A stretch of DNA of 64,000 nucleotides from Saccharofermentans sp. (GTDB lineage: Bacteria; Bacillota; Clostridia; Saccharofermentanales; Saccharofermentanaceae): contig JAKSRJ010000003.1 in NCBI GenBank assembly GCA_024403715.1, forward strand, positions 1-64,000, read 5' to 3'. Position 1 is the first letter of the stretch. Each line of letters begins with the position of its first letter. Made by a program: the position numbers and the translations under genes. The notes beneath the pieces were generated by a model. The model had not been told where the DNA came from and did no database searches. It saw only the letters and a program-made list of their open reading frames with translations. Of the stretch, positions 32,140-41,141 are shown piece by piece.

Positions 32140-34762
32140 TTTTAATAACGAACAAGTTGTCTTGATTAAATGCAATCTCACCTAGAGATGCTATTATTCC
32201 TGTATTATCGACACCATACTTCTCGAATTCTAGATCACCTATAATTACATACTCGACGTTATAGAAGTCCAAAATATCTCGGATTTCTTCTGCATCAGTT
32301 GAAGTGTAAACAGTATCTATATCGTTATATCTAGGGGTTAGATATAGCTCCCATACATCGTTATTTGGGTCAGAAACTAATATGTTAGTTTCTGGATCGA
32401 CTACACCGTGGAAACGCCAGAGCCACTCGTGTGTTTGCCATCCACAAACTGTAGGAAGTCCAGTGTATGCAGATATCATATTGTAGTCCGTATAGCTAAG
32501 TCCATGTGCTTCCATGATGACTGGGGAACCATCTACTTCGTTGTTGAACCAGTCGATGCATGCCTGATATTCGCGCATGTTTCCATAATTATAATCGCTT
32601 GGAATATATGAGCTAGCGTGGTTTTCAAGATAAGCTGTACCATCAAGTGTTATATAGTTATCTTTTTTAAGCGAGCCATTACGTTGTTCTAGAGAAACGA
32701 GAGTGTAATGAGCAGGTACTAATAGCATTACTACGAAGATAATTGATAATACAAATGCTGAAGTAGAATATCCTTTTTTGTCGTTACGCTCCATGAACAT
32801 CAATCTTACGATGGAATAAATCATTGATATAGACAACATGATAAATCCCGCATAAGTGAATTTAAACATCGTATTAGATCTTAAGTATCCTCCTGTATAG
32901 ATATCTCTGACATAGAAGACCTCAGGAAAGAGCAATAAAAGAATGCCAACAACAATTACTCCGCATACAAATACATCCATGATATTACGTTCTCCAAAGA
33001 ACTGCTGGATAGGATTGTCATAGGTAGCTGTACGACTTTTTGAAGCGGCTTTGTGCTTAGAGGTATTGGCTTCTAAGCCTGTGTTTTTATGGGTGATAAC
33101 AAATAACAAGAAGGCAACATTAATAATTACATGTGTCCCCCACAAAATGTAAAGCTGGTATATAGAAGAGTGATTTACGGAAAGAGCCAAAGAGTTTGAC
33201 ATCATGTCGAAATTCAAATTAAATGGCAGAGCAATCCATGATGCAATCGCGAAGAATGCACTCATTCCGGTCGCTGTTCTAGTAAGTGCACAAGTAATTT
33301 GTGCACTGCTAGCAAGTAAAGCTACAAATATAGCGGTTTGAAGAATTGAATGAATAAGTGGATGGCTGGCTGTAAGAAGATATATTGCTAAAATCGCTAT
33401 TACTCCGGAACCAAACACAATCGCACCTGTGACAGTAGAAAAGTCTTTTGTAGTTCTCGTGTTGATTACAAAGAGCAACATAGAGCCAAATATAAAGTAT
33501 ATTAGGAAGTCCCAGTAATTAGTCATCTGAGCAACGCCTAATAATACTGCTATAGCTATAAGCTCTGGATGAATCAGATTTTTAAATTCGAATTTAAATC
33601 TAATATCGAAGTCATTAGATGAACAGTTACGGTTAGAAGGGTAAGATCCAATCTTATATACCAGAGCCACTGCTAGAGCAAAGATTAAGAGCACTACCAT
33701 CGTAGAGCATACATGTGCGTGCAAGTCACCAATTAGATAAGAATAAAAAGGGAATTCCTCAATCGTATAATCTCCACCGTTCTTTATACCTTCAATCAAT
33801 GAAGAATCAGGATTATAGCCTATATAACGAGTACTATCAGGATAGAAGAACTTTGAAGTATCTCCAACACGTGCACCTAAATTTTTAAAAACTTCAAGGA
33901 AATTATTACCTATGCTTTCTGGATCATAGAAAAAAGAATGTGAGTTACCAAAAATCATAGCTGCAAGTCCAGTAAATAGGCCTACGATTATTGATAAATA
34001 CTTTGGCATTTTAATACCAAATTCACGCGCACTATCAATTAACATTCTTCCTATAGAGATACACATTGAGAATGGAAGTGCTATTGAGCAGCACATGGAT
34101 ATGTTATAAGCGACGGATGGTTCAACTGTTGATATTTTTGTAAGTAACGCGTATATAAACTGACCAAAGTAATAATAGTTGATGGACTTACCAGCCATCC
34201 ACATATCATTAGCAGGAAGCTGCGGATTACGAAGCATAGATAACATATAACCATAATCCATGAATTTTTCCTGACCATTTATCTGCGGTAGGAAACCTTT
34301 GAAAAAACATAATGTAGTAAGAGCTATAGCGAATATTGTTTCTTCAAGTAATATATTCTCAAGTACACCATCACGTGAAATAGTATTAATAACGTTTTTT
34401 CTTAAAGCTGTTATGAACCAAGATGCTGCTAGCCCTAAAAGGACCAAGAGTACAATAACGTATGTAAACTTAAAAACTCTAATATAGGTTAATTCCCAAA
34501 CAACTAAGCAAACACTTAAGATACCTATCGGTTTTGCAAGAATAAAACCTGCACTTTTTGTGTGGGGGAAAATACTAGCTGAAATAGGAAAAGCGGCTAG
34601 ACCAAAAAACATTATTGTCAGATAAAACCTGATAACTGACAATGTATCAACTAATCCCATTGTAGAATAGCCGAACAAGAACATGACTACAAAAGGGACT
34701 AACAGGTATAAAAGTTTAAAATAATTAAATCGCTGTAATGATTGTTGATTCTTCGTGCTCAT
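32129..34762 (-). CDS. DUF2298 large polytopic membrane protein
   Basis: An 877-residue membrane protein with about 15-20 hydrophobic segments. The segment MWMAGKSINYYYFGQFIYALLTKI is the hallmark of the DUF2298 (Chlor_Arch_YYY) family; a DLHAHV motif near residue 350 is also typical of it. These proteins have the look of GT-C glycosyltransferases using polyprenyl-phosphate sugars, but no activity is proven. A soluble C-terminal part (about 700-877) with several Trp/Tyr motifs lies outside. It overlaps the upstream FAD oxidoreductase gene by 38 bases, so the two should be translated together. Confidence 0.87.
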   Translation of the reverse strand: MSTKNQQSLQRFNYFKLLYLLVPFVVMFLFGYSTMGLVDTLSVIRFYLTIMFFGLAAFPISASIFPHTKSAGFILAKPIGILSVCLVVWELTYIRVFKFTYVIVLLVLLGLAASWFITALRKNVINTISRDGVLENILLEETIFAIALTTLCFFKGFLPQINGQEKFMDYGYMLSMLRNPQLPANDMWMAGKSINYYYFGQFIYALLTKISTVEPSVAYNISMCCSIALPFSMCISIGRMLIDSAREFGIKMPKYLSIIVGLFTGLAAMIFGNSHSFFYDPESIGNNFLEVFKNLGARVGDTSKFFYPDSTRYIGYNPDSSLIEGIKNGGDYTIEEFPFYSYLIGDLHAHVCSTMVVLLIFALAVALVYKIGSYPSNRNCSSNDFDIRFKFEFKNLIHPELIAIAVLLGVAQMTNYWDFLIYFIFGSMLLFVINTRTTKDFSTVTGAIVFGSGVIAILAIYLLTASHPLIHSILQTAIFVALLASSAQITCALTRTATGMSAFFAIASWIALPFNLNFDMMSNSLALSVNHSSIYQLYILWGTHVIINVAFLLFVITHKNTGLEANTSKHKAASKSRTATYDNPIQQFFGERNIMDVFVCGVIVVGILLLLFPEVFYVRDIYTGGYLRSNTMFKFTYAGFIMLSISMIYSIVRLMFMERNDKKGYSTSAFVLSIIFVVMLLVPAHYTLVSLEQRNGSLKKDNYITLDGTAYLENHASSYIPSDYNYGNMREYQACIDWFNNEVDGSPVIMEAHGLSYTDYNMISAYTGLPTVCGWQTHEWLWRFHGVVDPETNILVSDPNNDVWELYLTPRYNDIDTVYTSTDAEEIRDILDFYNVEYVIIGDLEFEKYGVDNTGIIASLGEIAFNQDNLFVIKINR

Positions 34763-35798
34763 TAACCTTTTGCTCTTCCTTTGTGATTATTCTTTGACAG
34801 ATGGAAGTCGCCAAAACAACTACGCCATCCATATGGTTTTCTGGAACCTCAGTTGTAGCACTTTTTGTAAGGGCAGAAGAACATACATATACGTCTTCAA
34901 GTGGTTCAGTAAGATCTTGACTAGGGTAAGCATCAGACACGGCATACCTAACTTTGTTAAGTCTCCATGATTTGATATCAGACTTACGGATAAGTGGGTA
35001 TATTTTTCTGTATGCAGTGACATACTCATTCATTACTTCTGCATCAGAAGCAACCCAGAGTGGGTCAGAAATCGAGCATGATCCTACAAGATAGATTATT
35101 TCTCCACCATAATTCTTATCCTTAAAGCAAGCGCTGTGATTTACCACCCTCTCGAAAGGCAGATTAGACTTAGAGGAGAACTTCTTCTGAATATAAGCGT
35201 CATTAGGAAGTTTTTTGACTAATAAACCAAGACACATCTTCGATATATAAGTGATATTCATAAGCTGATCTCTTACATTCATAGTGAGAGGTAGACCGTG
35301 GCTTACGTTAACAAAGGATCTAGCAGATCCAGTGAAGATTACATAATCGCTTAAAACTTCATATTTCTGCGTGTCTGATAAAATGGCAGATGTTTTATAT
35401 CCGCTTTCTGCTTTTGTAATCTCAGATACATTCGCGGAGTAAGTAATACGACCACCGTTATCGGTGATTTCTAATATCAATACGTTAATTAAAGATGCAA
35501 ATCCACCATCAAAATAGCCAAGCTTTTTACGTGAAGCACGGCCATACCAAAAACTATCGTACCACTTGATGCTAGAATCTAATCCAAGCTCTTTACTTAA
35601 GGAGAGAAGAGCTCTATCTGTTCTTCTTAAGTGGTGTGGAATGAGTTCAATATATTCAGTGCCACGACGCGCTGATTGAAGCATGCCACCAGGCATATTG
35701 AGAGCCTCTAAAATCTCAACTTCAAAACCGGCCTTGCTTAAACGCATGCCACATACAAGTCCTGAAAGACCAGCGCCGATGATGGTTACTTTACTCAT
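34725..35798 (-). CDS. FAD-dependent oxidoreductase (phytoene desaturase/amine oxidase-like)
   Basis: A 357-residue flavoprotein. The dinucleotide motif GAGLSGLVCGMRLSKAG and the ADP-ribose-end EILEALNMPGG identify the NAD(P)-binding FAD superfamily that includes protoporphyrinogen oxidase, phytoene desaturase and UDP-galactopyranose mutase. The C-terminus carries VYVCSSAL and MDGVVVLATSIC segments in place of the usual FAD-capping motif. It is one of two such flavoproteins in this window that sit next to large membrane proteins. Coupling to the DUF2298 gene suggests a lipid or sugar-lipid substrate (inference). Confidence 0.83.
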   Translation of the reverse strand: MSKVTIIGAGLSGLVCGMRLSKAGFEVEILEALNMPGGMLQSARRGTEYIELIPHHLRRTDRALLSLSKELGLDSSIKWYDSFWYGRASRKKLGYFDGGFASLINVLILEITDNGGRITYSANVSEITKAESGYKTSAILSDTQKYEVLSDYVIFTGSARSFVNVSHGLPLTMNVRDQLMNITYISKMCLGLLVKKLPNDAYIQKKFSSKSNLPFERVVNHSACFKDKNYGGEIIYLVGSCSISDPLWVASDAEVMNEYVTAYRKIYPLIRKSDIKSWRLNKVRYAVSDAYPSQDLTEPLEDVYVCSSALTKSATTEVPENHMDGVVVLATSICQRIITKEEQKVNEHEESTIITAI

Positions 35799-37042
35799 AA
35801 TGTGATTTTACGAGCCTCGAGGTAGAAGCGTTTCTCAAAAGCTTCACCCATCGAGAAAGTCTTTCTTGGAAAAACACCTTCAGTCTCTATTGTATTGAAG
35901 AATGTATCCTTAGAAATACCAGGAACGAGGATTCCAATTGCATTTCCAGTTCCTAACTTACGTGTAGAATCTTCACCATGGATATAGTCACACTCTAATC
36001 CTAAGTCATCAATCATTTTCTGAACGGAACCTACAGCCAAAGTGTGTGGAGGATTTTTAAGAGTAACAGTAATATCTTCAGAATCAGATACAACTACAAA
36101 AGACTGACCTTCTGTATCGTCTGTCGAGTAGCCATTATCTTTAAAATATTCCTGTGCCTTTGTCATGAATTCGTCCTTAGATATACCAAATATAACTCGG
36201 TGGATAGGCTCAAAATCAAGTCCCTTATCGTGAATGTTAACAGCTTCAGCAAGTGCGAATCTTGCAGGATGATTATTAAGCTCATCTCCAGATAGTGTCT
36301 TTTTGATGTTATCCCAGTGTGCCTTAGCAGAAGCAAGAGAGTGGTTACCATCGCCTACTGCAAAGAGCAAGCCGTCGCTGCTGATAAGTGATGCGAAGTC
36401 TTCAATAATCATATCTGCTGCAGGTGTGCCTTCAGGAATAAACTTGCCAATAATATGACCAGAACCCTGCATGAGGTCTGTGTCGTAGATAATCTTAGGA
36501 TTAGATGCGAGTGCGTTAGTTAAAACCTTATCCTCAGGATCGTTATAAAGAAGCATGATGTGAGGAAGTTCCACTTCAGCATTAGCTCTAATCTTTACTC
36601 TTGGTGGGATTCTAGAGAGTACAGTACCTTCAGTGGCACGAATCATAGCCTTGTCTTCTGGAACAAAACTATACTGTTCGAGATCTACAGCGAGCATAAT
36701 GCCTTTACGAGAAGGGTGAAGGGATGTAGCTCTATCAGTTAAGATATAACCGCAGATTGGTTCGTTCCAAATCCCTTCGTTTGTATACTTAGTGATATTC
36801 TCAGCGATGAGCTTTAACTCTTCGTCAATCTGATCTGGAGTATGTGTTCCAAGCTTAACTTCTGGAAGAACAATTTTAAGTGCTGATGGTGCATCACCTA
36901 CATAGTTATAACATCTATCCCAATATTCAGGCTCAGATGTATACTGGTCGCAGGCGATAACTGCCCACTTTGACATATCTGTTCCTTCCTTAGGGAGAAG
37001 AATTTTTGGTGCTCCTATAGCTGATAAATTTGTAATCTTCAT
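35795..37042 (-). CDS. DUF1015 family protein
   Basis: A 415-residue cytoplasmic protein of the DUF1015 family. Recognisable segments are VIACDQYTSEPEYW, LPEVKLGTHTPDQI, VGDGNHSLASAKAHW and FEPIHRVIFG. The family is common in Clostridia and some anaerobes and its function is unknown; the DGNHS motif suggests a catalytic or binding site. It is the first gene of a three-gene minus-strand operon and overlaps the FAD oxidoreductase gene by four bases. AAAAGAGGA precedes the ATG. Confidence 0.9.
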   Translation of the reverse strand: MKITNLSAIGAPKILLPKEGTDMSKWAVIACDQYTSEPEYWDRCYNYVGDAPSALKIVLPEVKLGTHTPDQIDEELKLIAENITKYTNEGIWNEPICGYILTDRATSLHPSRKGIMLAVDLEQYSFVPEDKAMIRATEGTVLSRIPPRVKIRANAEVELPHIMLLYNDPEDKVLTNALASNPKIIYDTDLMQGSGHIIGKFIPEGTPAADMIIEDFASLISSDGLLFAVGDGNHSLASAKAHWDNIKKTLSGDELNNHPARFALAEAVNIHDKGLDFEPIHRVIFGISKDEFMTKAQEYFKDNGYSTDDTEGQSFVVVSDSEDITVTLKNPPHTLAVGSVQKMIDDLGLECDYIHGEDSTRKLGTGNAIGILVPGISKDTFFNTIETEGVFPRKTFSMGEAFEKRFYLEARKITL

Positions 37043-37136
37043 ACAATCCTCTTTTATTAATAAATATACGCGTTATTTTAGCACGGTATAAAGAATCTAT
37101 CGACTGTAAATTTGTGTTTTTGATATCTGTGGGAAC

Positions 37137-37163
37137 TTTGTCGTTATTTGTCGTTATTTGTCG
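37137..37163. repeat. ten-base tandem repeat in a divergent intergenic region
   Basis: TTTGTCGTTA occurs at 37137-37146 and 37147-37156, with a partial third copy TTTGTCG at 37157-37163. The period equals about one helical turn. It lies between the divergent DUF1015 gene and the 37242 gene, so it could be a protein-binding site. A fourth TTTTGTC follows at 37169-37175. Confidence 0.7.
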
Positions 37164-37241
37164 ATTTTTTTGTCCCAAATTTAAGTGTATTTGTTGTAGC
37201 CTTTAGTTGCCGGCGTAATAATGGAATTAAGGAGATTAAAA

Positions 37242-37697
37242 ATGGAAAACGAAGAGACGAATTTTGATAATCAGGTTCCACCTTCTGAGCCTGCTGAGAA
37301 TTCAAATAACACTCAGAATCATGAACGTCTTAGCTTGAAGGATATGTCTAATAACTTCAATCTAGTAAATTACGAATACGTTAAGGCTCTGAAGATTGCT
37401 GGACATACATCTATTGCCGACATGATTTTTAAAGAAGCGATGGCTTTGTGCTGTGCCGCTAATCTGTCTTCTGATGCGATTGGTAGAAATCGCTTTGTAG
37501 AGTTTTTGGAAAATGGATATTACTCTTCAGGCAAACTCCTAATGCTTTATGAATTTAGTAAAAGTATTGGAGTAGAAGACAATGTTCGCGAGGGCTTAGT
37601 TGATTCTGTTACAGGAATGCATAAGATTTTTGCAGCTTCGATTAAGACTGTTCGTGCTAAGGCTGCTAAGGTTCAGTCGGAGCAAGTAAATTTCTAA
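37242..37697 (+). CDS. small helical protein of unknown function
   Basis: About 151 residues. The N-terminal 25 residues are acidic and Asn/Pro/Ser rich, likely disordered; the rest (about 30-140) appears as four helices. The segment NRFVEFLENGYYSSGKLLMLYEFSKS faintly resembles four-helix-bundle proteins of the 23S rRNA intervening-sequence type, but the match is too weak for a name. The start is ATG 37242, seven bases after AAGGAG; the frame opens earlier at 37221. It is a single-gene unit with a terminator after it and a repeat-containing region before it. Confidence 0.75.
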   Translation: MENEETNFDNQVPPSEPAENSNNTQNHERLSLKDMSNNFNLVNYEYVKALKIAGHTSIADMIFKEAMALCCAANLSSDAIGRNRFVEFLENGYYSSGKLLMLYEFSKSIGVEDNVREGLVDSVTGMHKIFAASIKTVRAKAAKVQSEQVNF

Positions 37698-37748
37698 TGC
37701 ATGGGATTTGAGTTAGGTATTGAAGTGATGTAGTATCTAGATACATCG

Positions 37749-37777
37749 GGCCCGTCAGGTAACTGATGGGCCTTTTT
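37749..37777 (+). terminator. Rho-independent terminator
   Basis: GGCCCGTCAG (37749-37758) pairs with CTGATGGGCC (37763-37772, one G-T pair) around GTAA, then TTTTT. It ends the 37242 gene; the next gene's ribosome binding site follows closely. Confidence 0.9.
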
Positions 37778-37793
37778 GTATCAGGAGATATTA

Positions 37794-38345
37794 ATGCTTT
37801 ATATAATTCGTCACGGAAAAACTGACTGGAATGCGAGACATAAACTTCAGGGAAGAACTGATATCCCGCTTAACGATGAGGGAAGAGCGATGGCTTTGAA
37901 GGCTGGGCAGGATAATAGGGATGTGCATTTCGACGTGTGTTATTGTTCTCCGTTAGTAAGAGCTAGGGAGACGGCGGAGCTTTTTCTGAAGGACCGCGAT
38001 GTGCCAATTTTTACAGACGACCGCCTGGTTGAGATGAGTTTTGGAATTTACGAGGGCGTGGAGGAGAGTTTTTCAAAGCCTGATTTGCCAGTAAATGTTA
38101 TTTTTAAGAACCCAGAGAACTACAAAGAACCGATAGAGGGCGCTGAGAGCTGGGATGATTTGTTCAGCAGAACTGGTGAGTTCTTAGATGAAGTCGTGGA
38201 GCCGCTACTTAAAGAGGGCAAGGATGTGCTGATTGTTGGCCATGGCGCGATGAATTTGAGTATAATTAATCGGGTTTGGGGCATTCCACTCAAAGATTAT
38301 TGGAGTACAGGAATAGAGAACTGCAAACTCTATAAGCTAAAGTAA
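37794..38345 (+). CDS. histidine phosphatase family protein (phosphoglycerate mutase-like)
   Basis: About 183 residues. The catalytic motif is IIRHGKTDWN, with phosphorylated His in RHG; YCSPLVRARETAELF, MSFGIYEG and VGHGAMN complete the family pattern. It dephosphorylates small metabolites such as alpha-ribazole phosphate or phosphosugars; which one is not evident. ATG 37794 is seven bases after AGGAG; the longer frame from 37776 starts within the terminator tail. Its stop overlaps the next start by one base. Confidence 0.9.
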   Translation: MLYIIRHGKTDWNARHKLQGRTDIPLNDEGRAMALKAGQDNRDVHFDVCYCSPLVRARETAELFLKDRDVPIFTDDRLVEMSFGIYEGVEESFSKPDLPVNVIFKNPENYKEPIEGAESWDDLFSRTGEFLDEVVEPLLKEGKDVLIVGHGAMNLSIINRVWGIPLKDYWSTGIENCKLYKLK

Positions 38346-39013
38346 TGACTAAGACAAAATTCAACAAAGCCTACTTACTGCGCTGCATAGCATTTATCAT
38401 CGGCCTTTTCTTCTCAGGCCTTGGCGTAGCTATAACCAAGAAGGGCGAACTAGGTGTATCGCCAGTATCTTCTATCGCTAATGTAATGAGCATCAGGTTC
38501 GACGCCTTAACTATTGGCAACTGGCTCATAATCACTAATTGCATTTTAATCCTGGGGCAGGCGCTGATTTTACGTAAGAATTTTAAGTTGTTCCAGCTCC
38601 TGCAGATCCCACTGTCAGTGCTGTTTGGATATTTCACAGACTTTGGAGTGTGGATGATTAAAAACATCCCGGTCAGCGTCTACCCGGCAAGACTTGTATG
38701 CGTAGTACTTGGAACCGCGGTGCTGGCCTTCGGTATTGTTATTCAGATCAAGGCTGACGTAATCATGAATTCAGGTGAGGCGTTTGTTAAGGCAATTACC
38801 GATACATATAACAAGGAATTCGGTACAGTTAAGGTGATTTTTGACGTGACTTATGTATCGCTGTCAATCGTAATCTCATTAATTCTTTGTGGCGGTAAGG
38901 TAGTTGGAACCCGTGAGGGAACGGTCATCGCGGCAATTATTAATGGTCTGTTTATAAAGCTTTATTTGAAGCTAATCAATGCATATCAAAGTGGAAAGAA
39001 AGCTAATGCTTAA
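38345..39013 (+). CDS. YczE/YyaS-type integral membrane protein
   Basis: A 222-residue protein with five or six hydrophobic segments. The opening LRCIAFIIGLFFSGLGVAIT followed by KKGELGVSPVSSIANVMS is typical of the YczE/YitT-like family, and DVIMNSGEAFVKAI also matches. Function is unknown; members are often near regulators or drug-resistance genes. It overlaps the phosphatase gene by one base. Its stop is separated from the convergent YfhO-like gene by a single base. Confidence 0.84.
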   Translation: MTKTKFNKAYLLRCIAFIIGLFFSGLGVAITKKGELGVSPVSSIANVMSIRFDALTIGNWLIITNCILILGQALILRKNFKLFQLLQIPLSVLFGYFTDFGVWMIKNIPVSVYPARLVCVVLGTAVLAFGIVIQIKADVIMNSGEAFVKAITDTYNKEFGTVKVIFDVTYVSLSIVISLILCGGKVVGTREGTVIAAIINGLFIKLYLKLINAYQSGKKANA

Positions 39014-39014
39014 T

Positions 39015-41042
39015 TTATTTTTTATTCTTGGATATGTATAAACCTATTCCAGTCATAATTAAGATACTACAAGCTGAGATCAAGCAACATGCATAAAAAG
39101 TTTTATCCTGATACTTGAACTCGACCGTGTGTTCTCCAGCTGGAACATCAACTGAAATGGTGTTGTATGTGTTTTTGTTAATTGGAATAATATTTCCATC
39201 ACAAGTTGCTACAAAATTACTGTCATAACTGAACATAACTAATACTTCGCCACCCTGGTAATCAGAGGTGGTCTTAATCTGTAAATTGTTGATATCAAAA
39301 CTGTAATCGATAGGGTTATTATCGGATGTTCTGGCAACTGGCAATGCGTCGAAATTTTTATAAACAGTCCATTCTCCATTGTCGAAACAACTTTCAAGAT
39401 TACAATTTATGAGAATATCAGGATTATCAGTCGCCCAATCATTTTCAATTACCAGTGTATCAACTCCGAGAAAGTTTAGTTGTTCAATAAAATTTGATGC
39501 GGATGGGTTAGCCAGACCAGCGGTAAATATACGAGAAGTATCAATTAATCTGTCTGCAGACTCCATTGGAGTTAAGACGTCATATCCTAAAACATTTGAA
39601 TATTTAAAATACAAGGATACGTCACTTGTCATCTGGTATATATCTAAGCCATAAGTCTGATTTTGATTCTCATCGTATGAATAAGTGTTTTCTCCAATGC
39701 ATAAATATCTGCTGGTTAAGTAGGTATCATCGAGATAATCAGGAACATCCCTAAGGTTGCTTCTCATAATTAATCCAAAGTAGTTAAGAGGGACAAAGCA
39801 GCAGATAATTACTATATTGATAACTGATATGCCTACTGAAGTATAAGCAAGAACATTTTTAGCTTTTTGTGATAATCTCCAGCTACTAATTAGCATATTG
39901 AGCACTAGTGTTGAAATGAGTACAGCAAAAAATGGAAACCATAAATAATACTTAAAAGGCCATCTGAATCGATTCATAATCGGAATCAGATAAATCAGAC
40001 GGCAGACAGTCTCTGAAGAAGAAGACAAAAGTACGATTAAAGAAATAGTGTAAAGTGCGATAAGTCTATTTCTGGATAATCCTTTCTTCATTTTAAAAAT
40101 AAGTACTATACCACAGATATATGCGCCGATGAGTAAATATGTAAAATGTCCTGATCTGTTAATGACAGAACGAAGATTATCAGGATCTATAAATGGATAG
40201 AGAACACCAGTTAGAAGACTTTTTATACTAAATCTTGGATTTGAAAAAGTAGCGAAATCAAATGCTCCGGTACGTGACGATGAGATTTGCATAAGATTCC
40301 ACATAGGACCTATAAGAGGTAAACAAAGCACAATAACAGGAATAAAACTTAAGAAATATAGCGCAATGAACTTTTTGTTTTTTTGATTCTTACTATCAGT
40401 TAAAACATAATACAAAATGGCAGTAAGGACATCAAAAATCATACCCCATATGAAAAATTGAGGGTGTCCATAATAGAATAAAAGAACCTTTGGGATGGCA
40501 GAGAAGATTATGCTTTTATAGGATAAATGATCATAAAGATAAGTAGTTCCTAAGAAAATCCATGGCACCATTGCAGAAACAAGAATAACAATAATCCAAC
40601 TTCTTCCGATGAAAATATTGAATGTATTATAAGACCAGGCAAGAGCGCCTATAATTGCTAGTATGCGATTGTTTATTAATTTTTCTAACACATAAAACAT
40701 ACCTATAGCTGCAATCAGAATATTAGCAAAAGCTACGATTTCAATTATGTATACAGAATCCTTTAAAAATACGTTGCTGATAAAGCAACACAGCATGATT
40801 ATCGGGCTAAGAGCACCTGTTTGTCCTGTGGCAAAGAACGGGGCACCAAGAAAATGGTTAAAACAATATAATGGGAACGAGCCACCGGCTATGCACCTGT
40901 AGCTATACTCAAAATAGTATATGTATGCATTTTGATTATCGTCACATAAAAAAAAGAAGGGATGAGAAATCTCCAATATTAAGAATAATAGTGCTACCAA
41001 AGCTGTTAATGAAATAATGCTAATAGAATTACTTTTTCTCAC
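39015..41042 (-). CDS. YfhO-family polytopic membrane protein
   Basis: A 675-residue membrane protein with about 12-13 hydrophobic segments and a C-terminal outside domain (about 430-650) before a last membrane segment. The N-terminal loop GGSFPLYCFNHFLGAPFF matches the YfhO family. In Bacillus subtilis YfhO, together with a CsbB-type glycosyltransferase and a GtcA-type flippase, decorates lipoteichoic acid. Here a similar GT-C role is likely, but its partner would have to be encoded elsewhere, for example the GtrB-like enzyme at 49-50 kb. The start is GTG with GAGG eleven bases ahead. Confidence 0.86.
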   Translation of the reverse strand: MRKSNSISIISLTALVALLFLILEISHPFFFLCDDNQNAYIYYFEYSYRCIAGGSFPLYCFNHFLGAPFFATGQTGALSPIIMLCCFISNVFLKDSVYIIEIVAFANILIAAIGMFYVLEKLINNRILAIIGALAWSYNTFNIFIGRSWIIVILVSAMVPWIFLGTTYLYDHLSYKSIIFSAIPKVLLFYYGHPQFFIWGMIFDVLTAILYYVLTDSKNQKNKKFIALYFLSFIPVIVLCLPLIGPMWNLMQISSSRTGAFDFATFSNPRFSIKSLLTGVLYPFIDPDNLRSVINRSGHFTYLLIGAYICGIVLIFKMKKGLSRNRLIALYTISLIVLLSSSSETVCRLIYLIPIMNRFRWPFKYYLWFPFFAVLISTLVLNMLISSWRLSQKAKNVLAYTSVGISVINIVIICCFVPLNYFGLIMRSNLRDVPDYLDDTYLTSRYLCIGENTYSYDENQNQTYGLDIYQMTSDVSLYFKYSNVLGYDVLTPMESADRLIDTSRIFTAGLANPSASNFIEQLNFLGVDTLVIENDWATDNPDILINCNLESCFDNGEWTVYKNFDALPVARTSDNNPIDYSFDINNLQIKTTSDYQGGEVLVMFSYDSNFVATCDGNIIPINKNTYNTISVDVPAGEHTVEFKYQDKTFYACCLISACSILIMTGIGLYISKNKK

Positions 41043-41115
41043 AGTTAGTAGACCTCACTTAATATTTAAATTGCTTAAAAGTATATAAGAAATACTACCT
41101 ATATTAAAGGTGACT

Positions 41116-41124
41116 TGCTATAAT
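41116..41124 (+). promoter_or_regulatory. extended -10 promoter of the methyltransferase gene
   Basis: TGC followed by TATAAT (41119-41124) forms an extended -10 element; no clear -35 is seen. Transcription would start near 41131, giving a leader of only about 11 bases before the ATG at 41142. Confidence 0.55.
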
Positions 41125-41141
41125 ATTAACAGGTAAATTGT

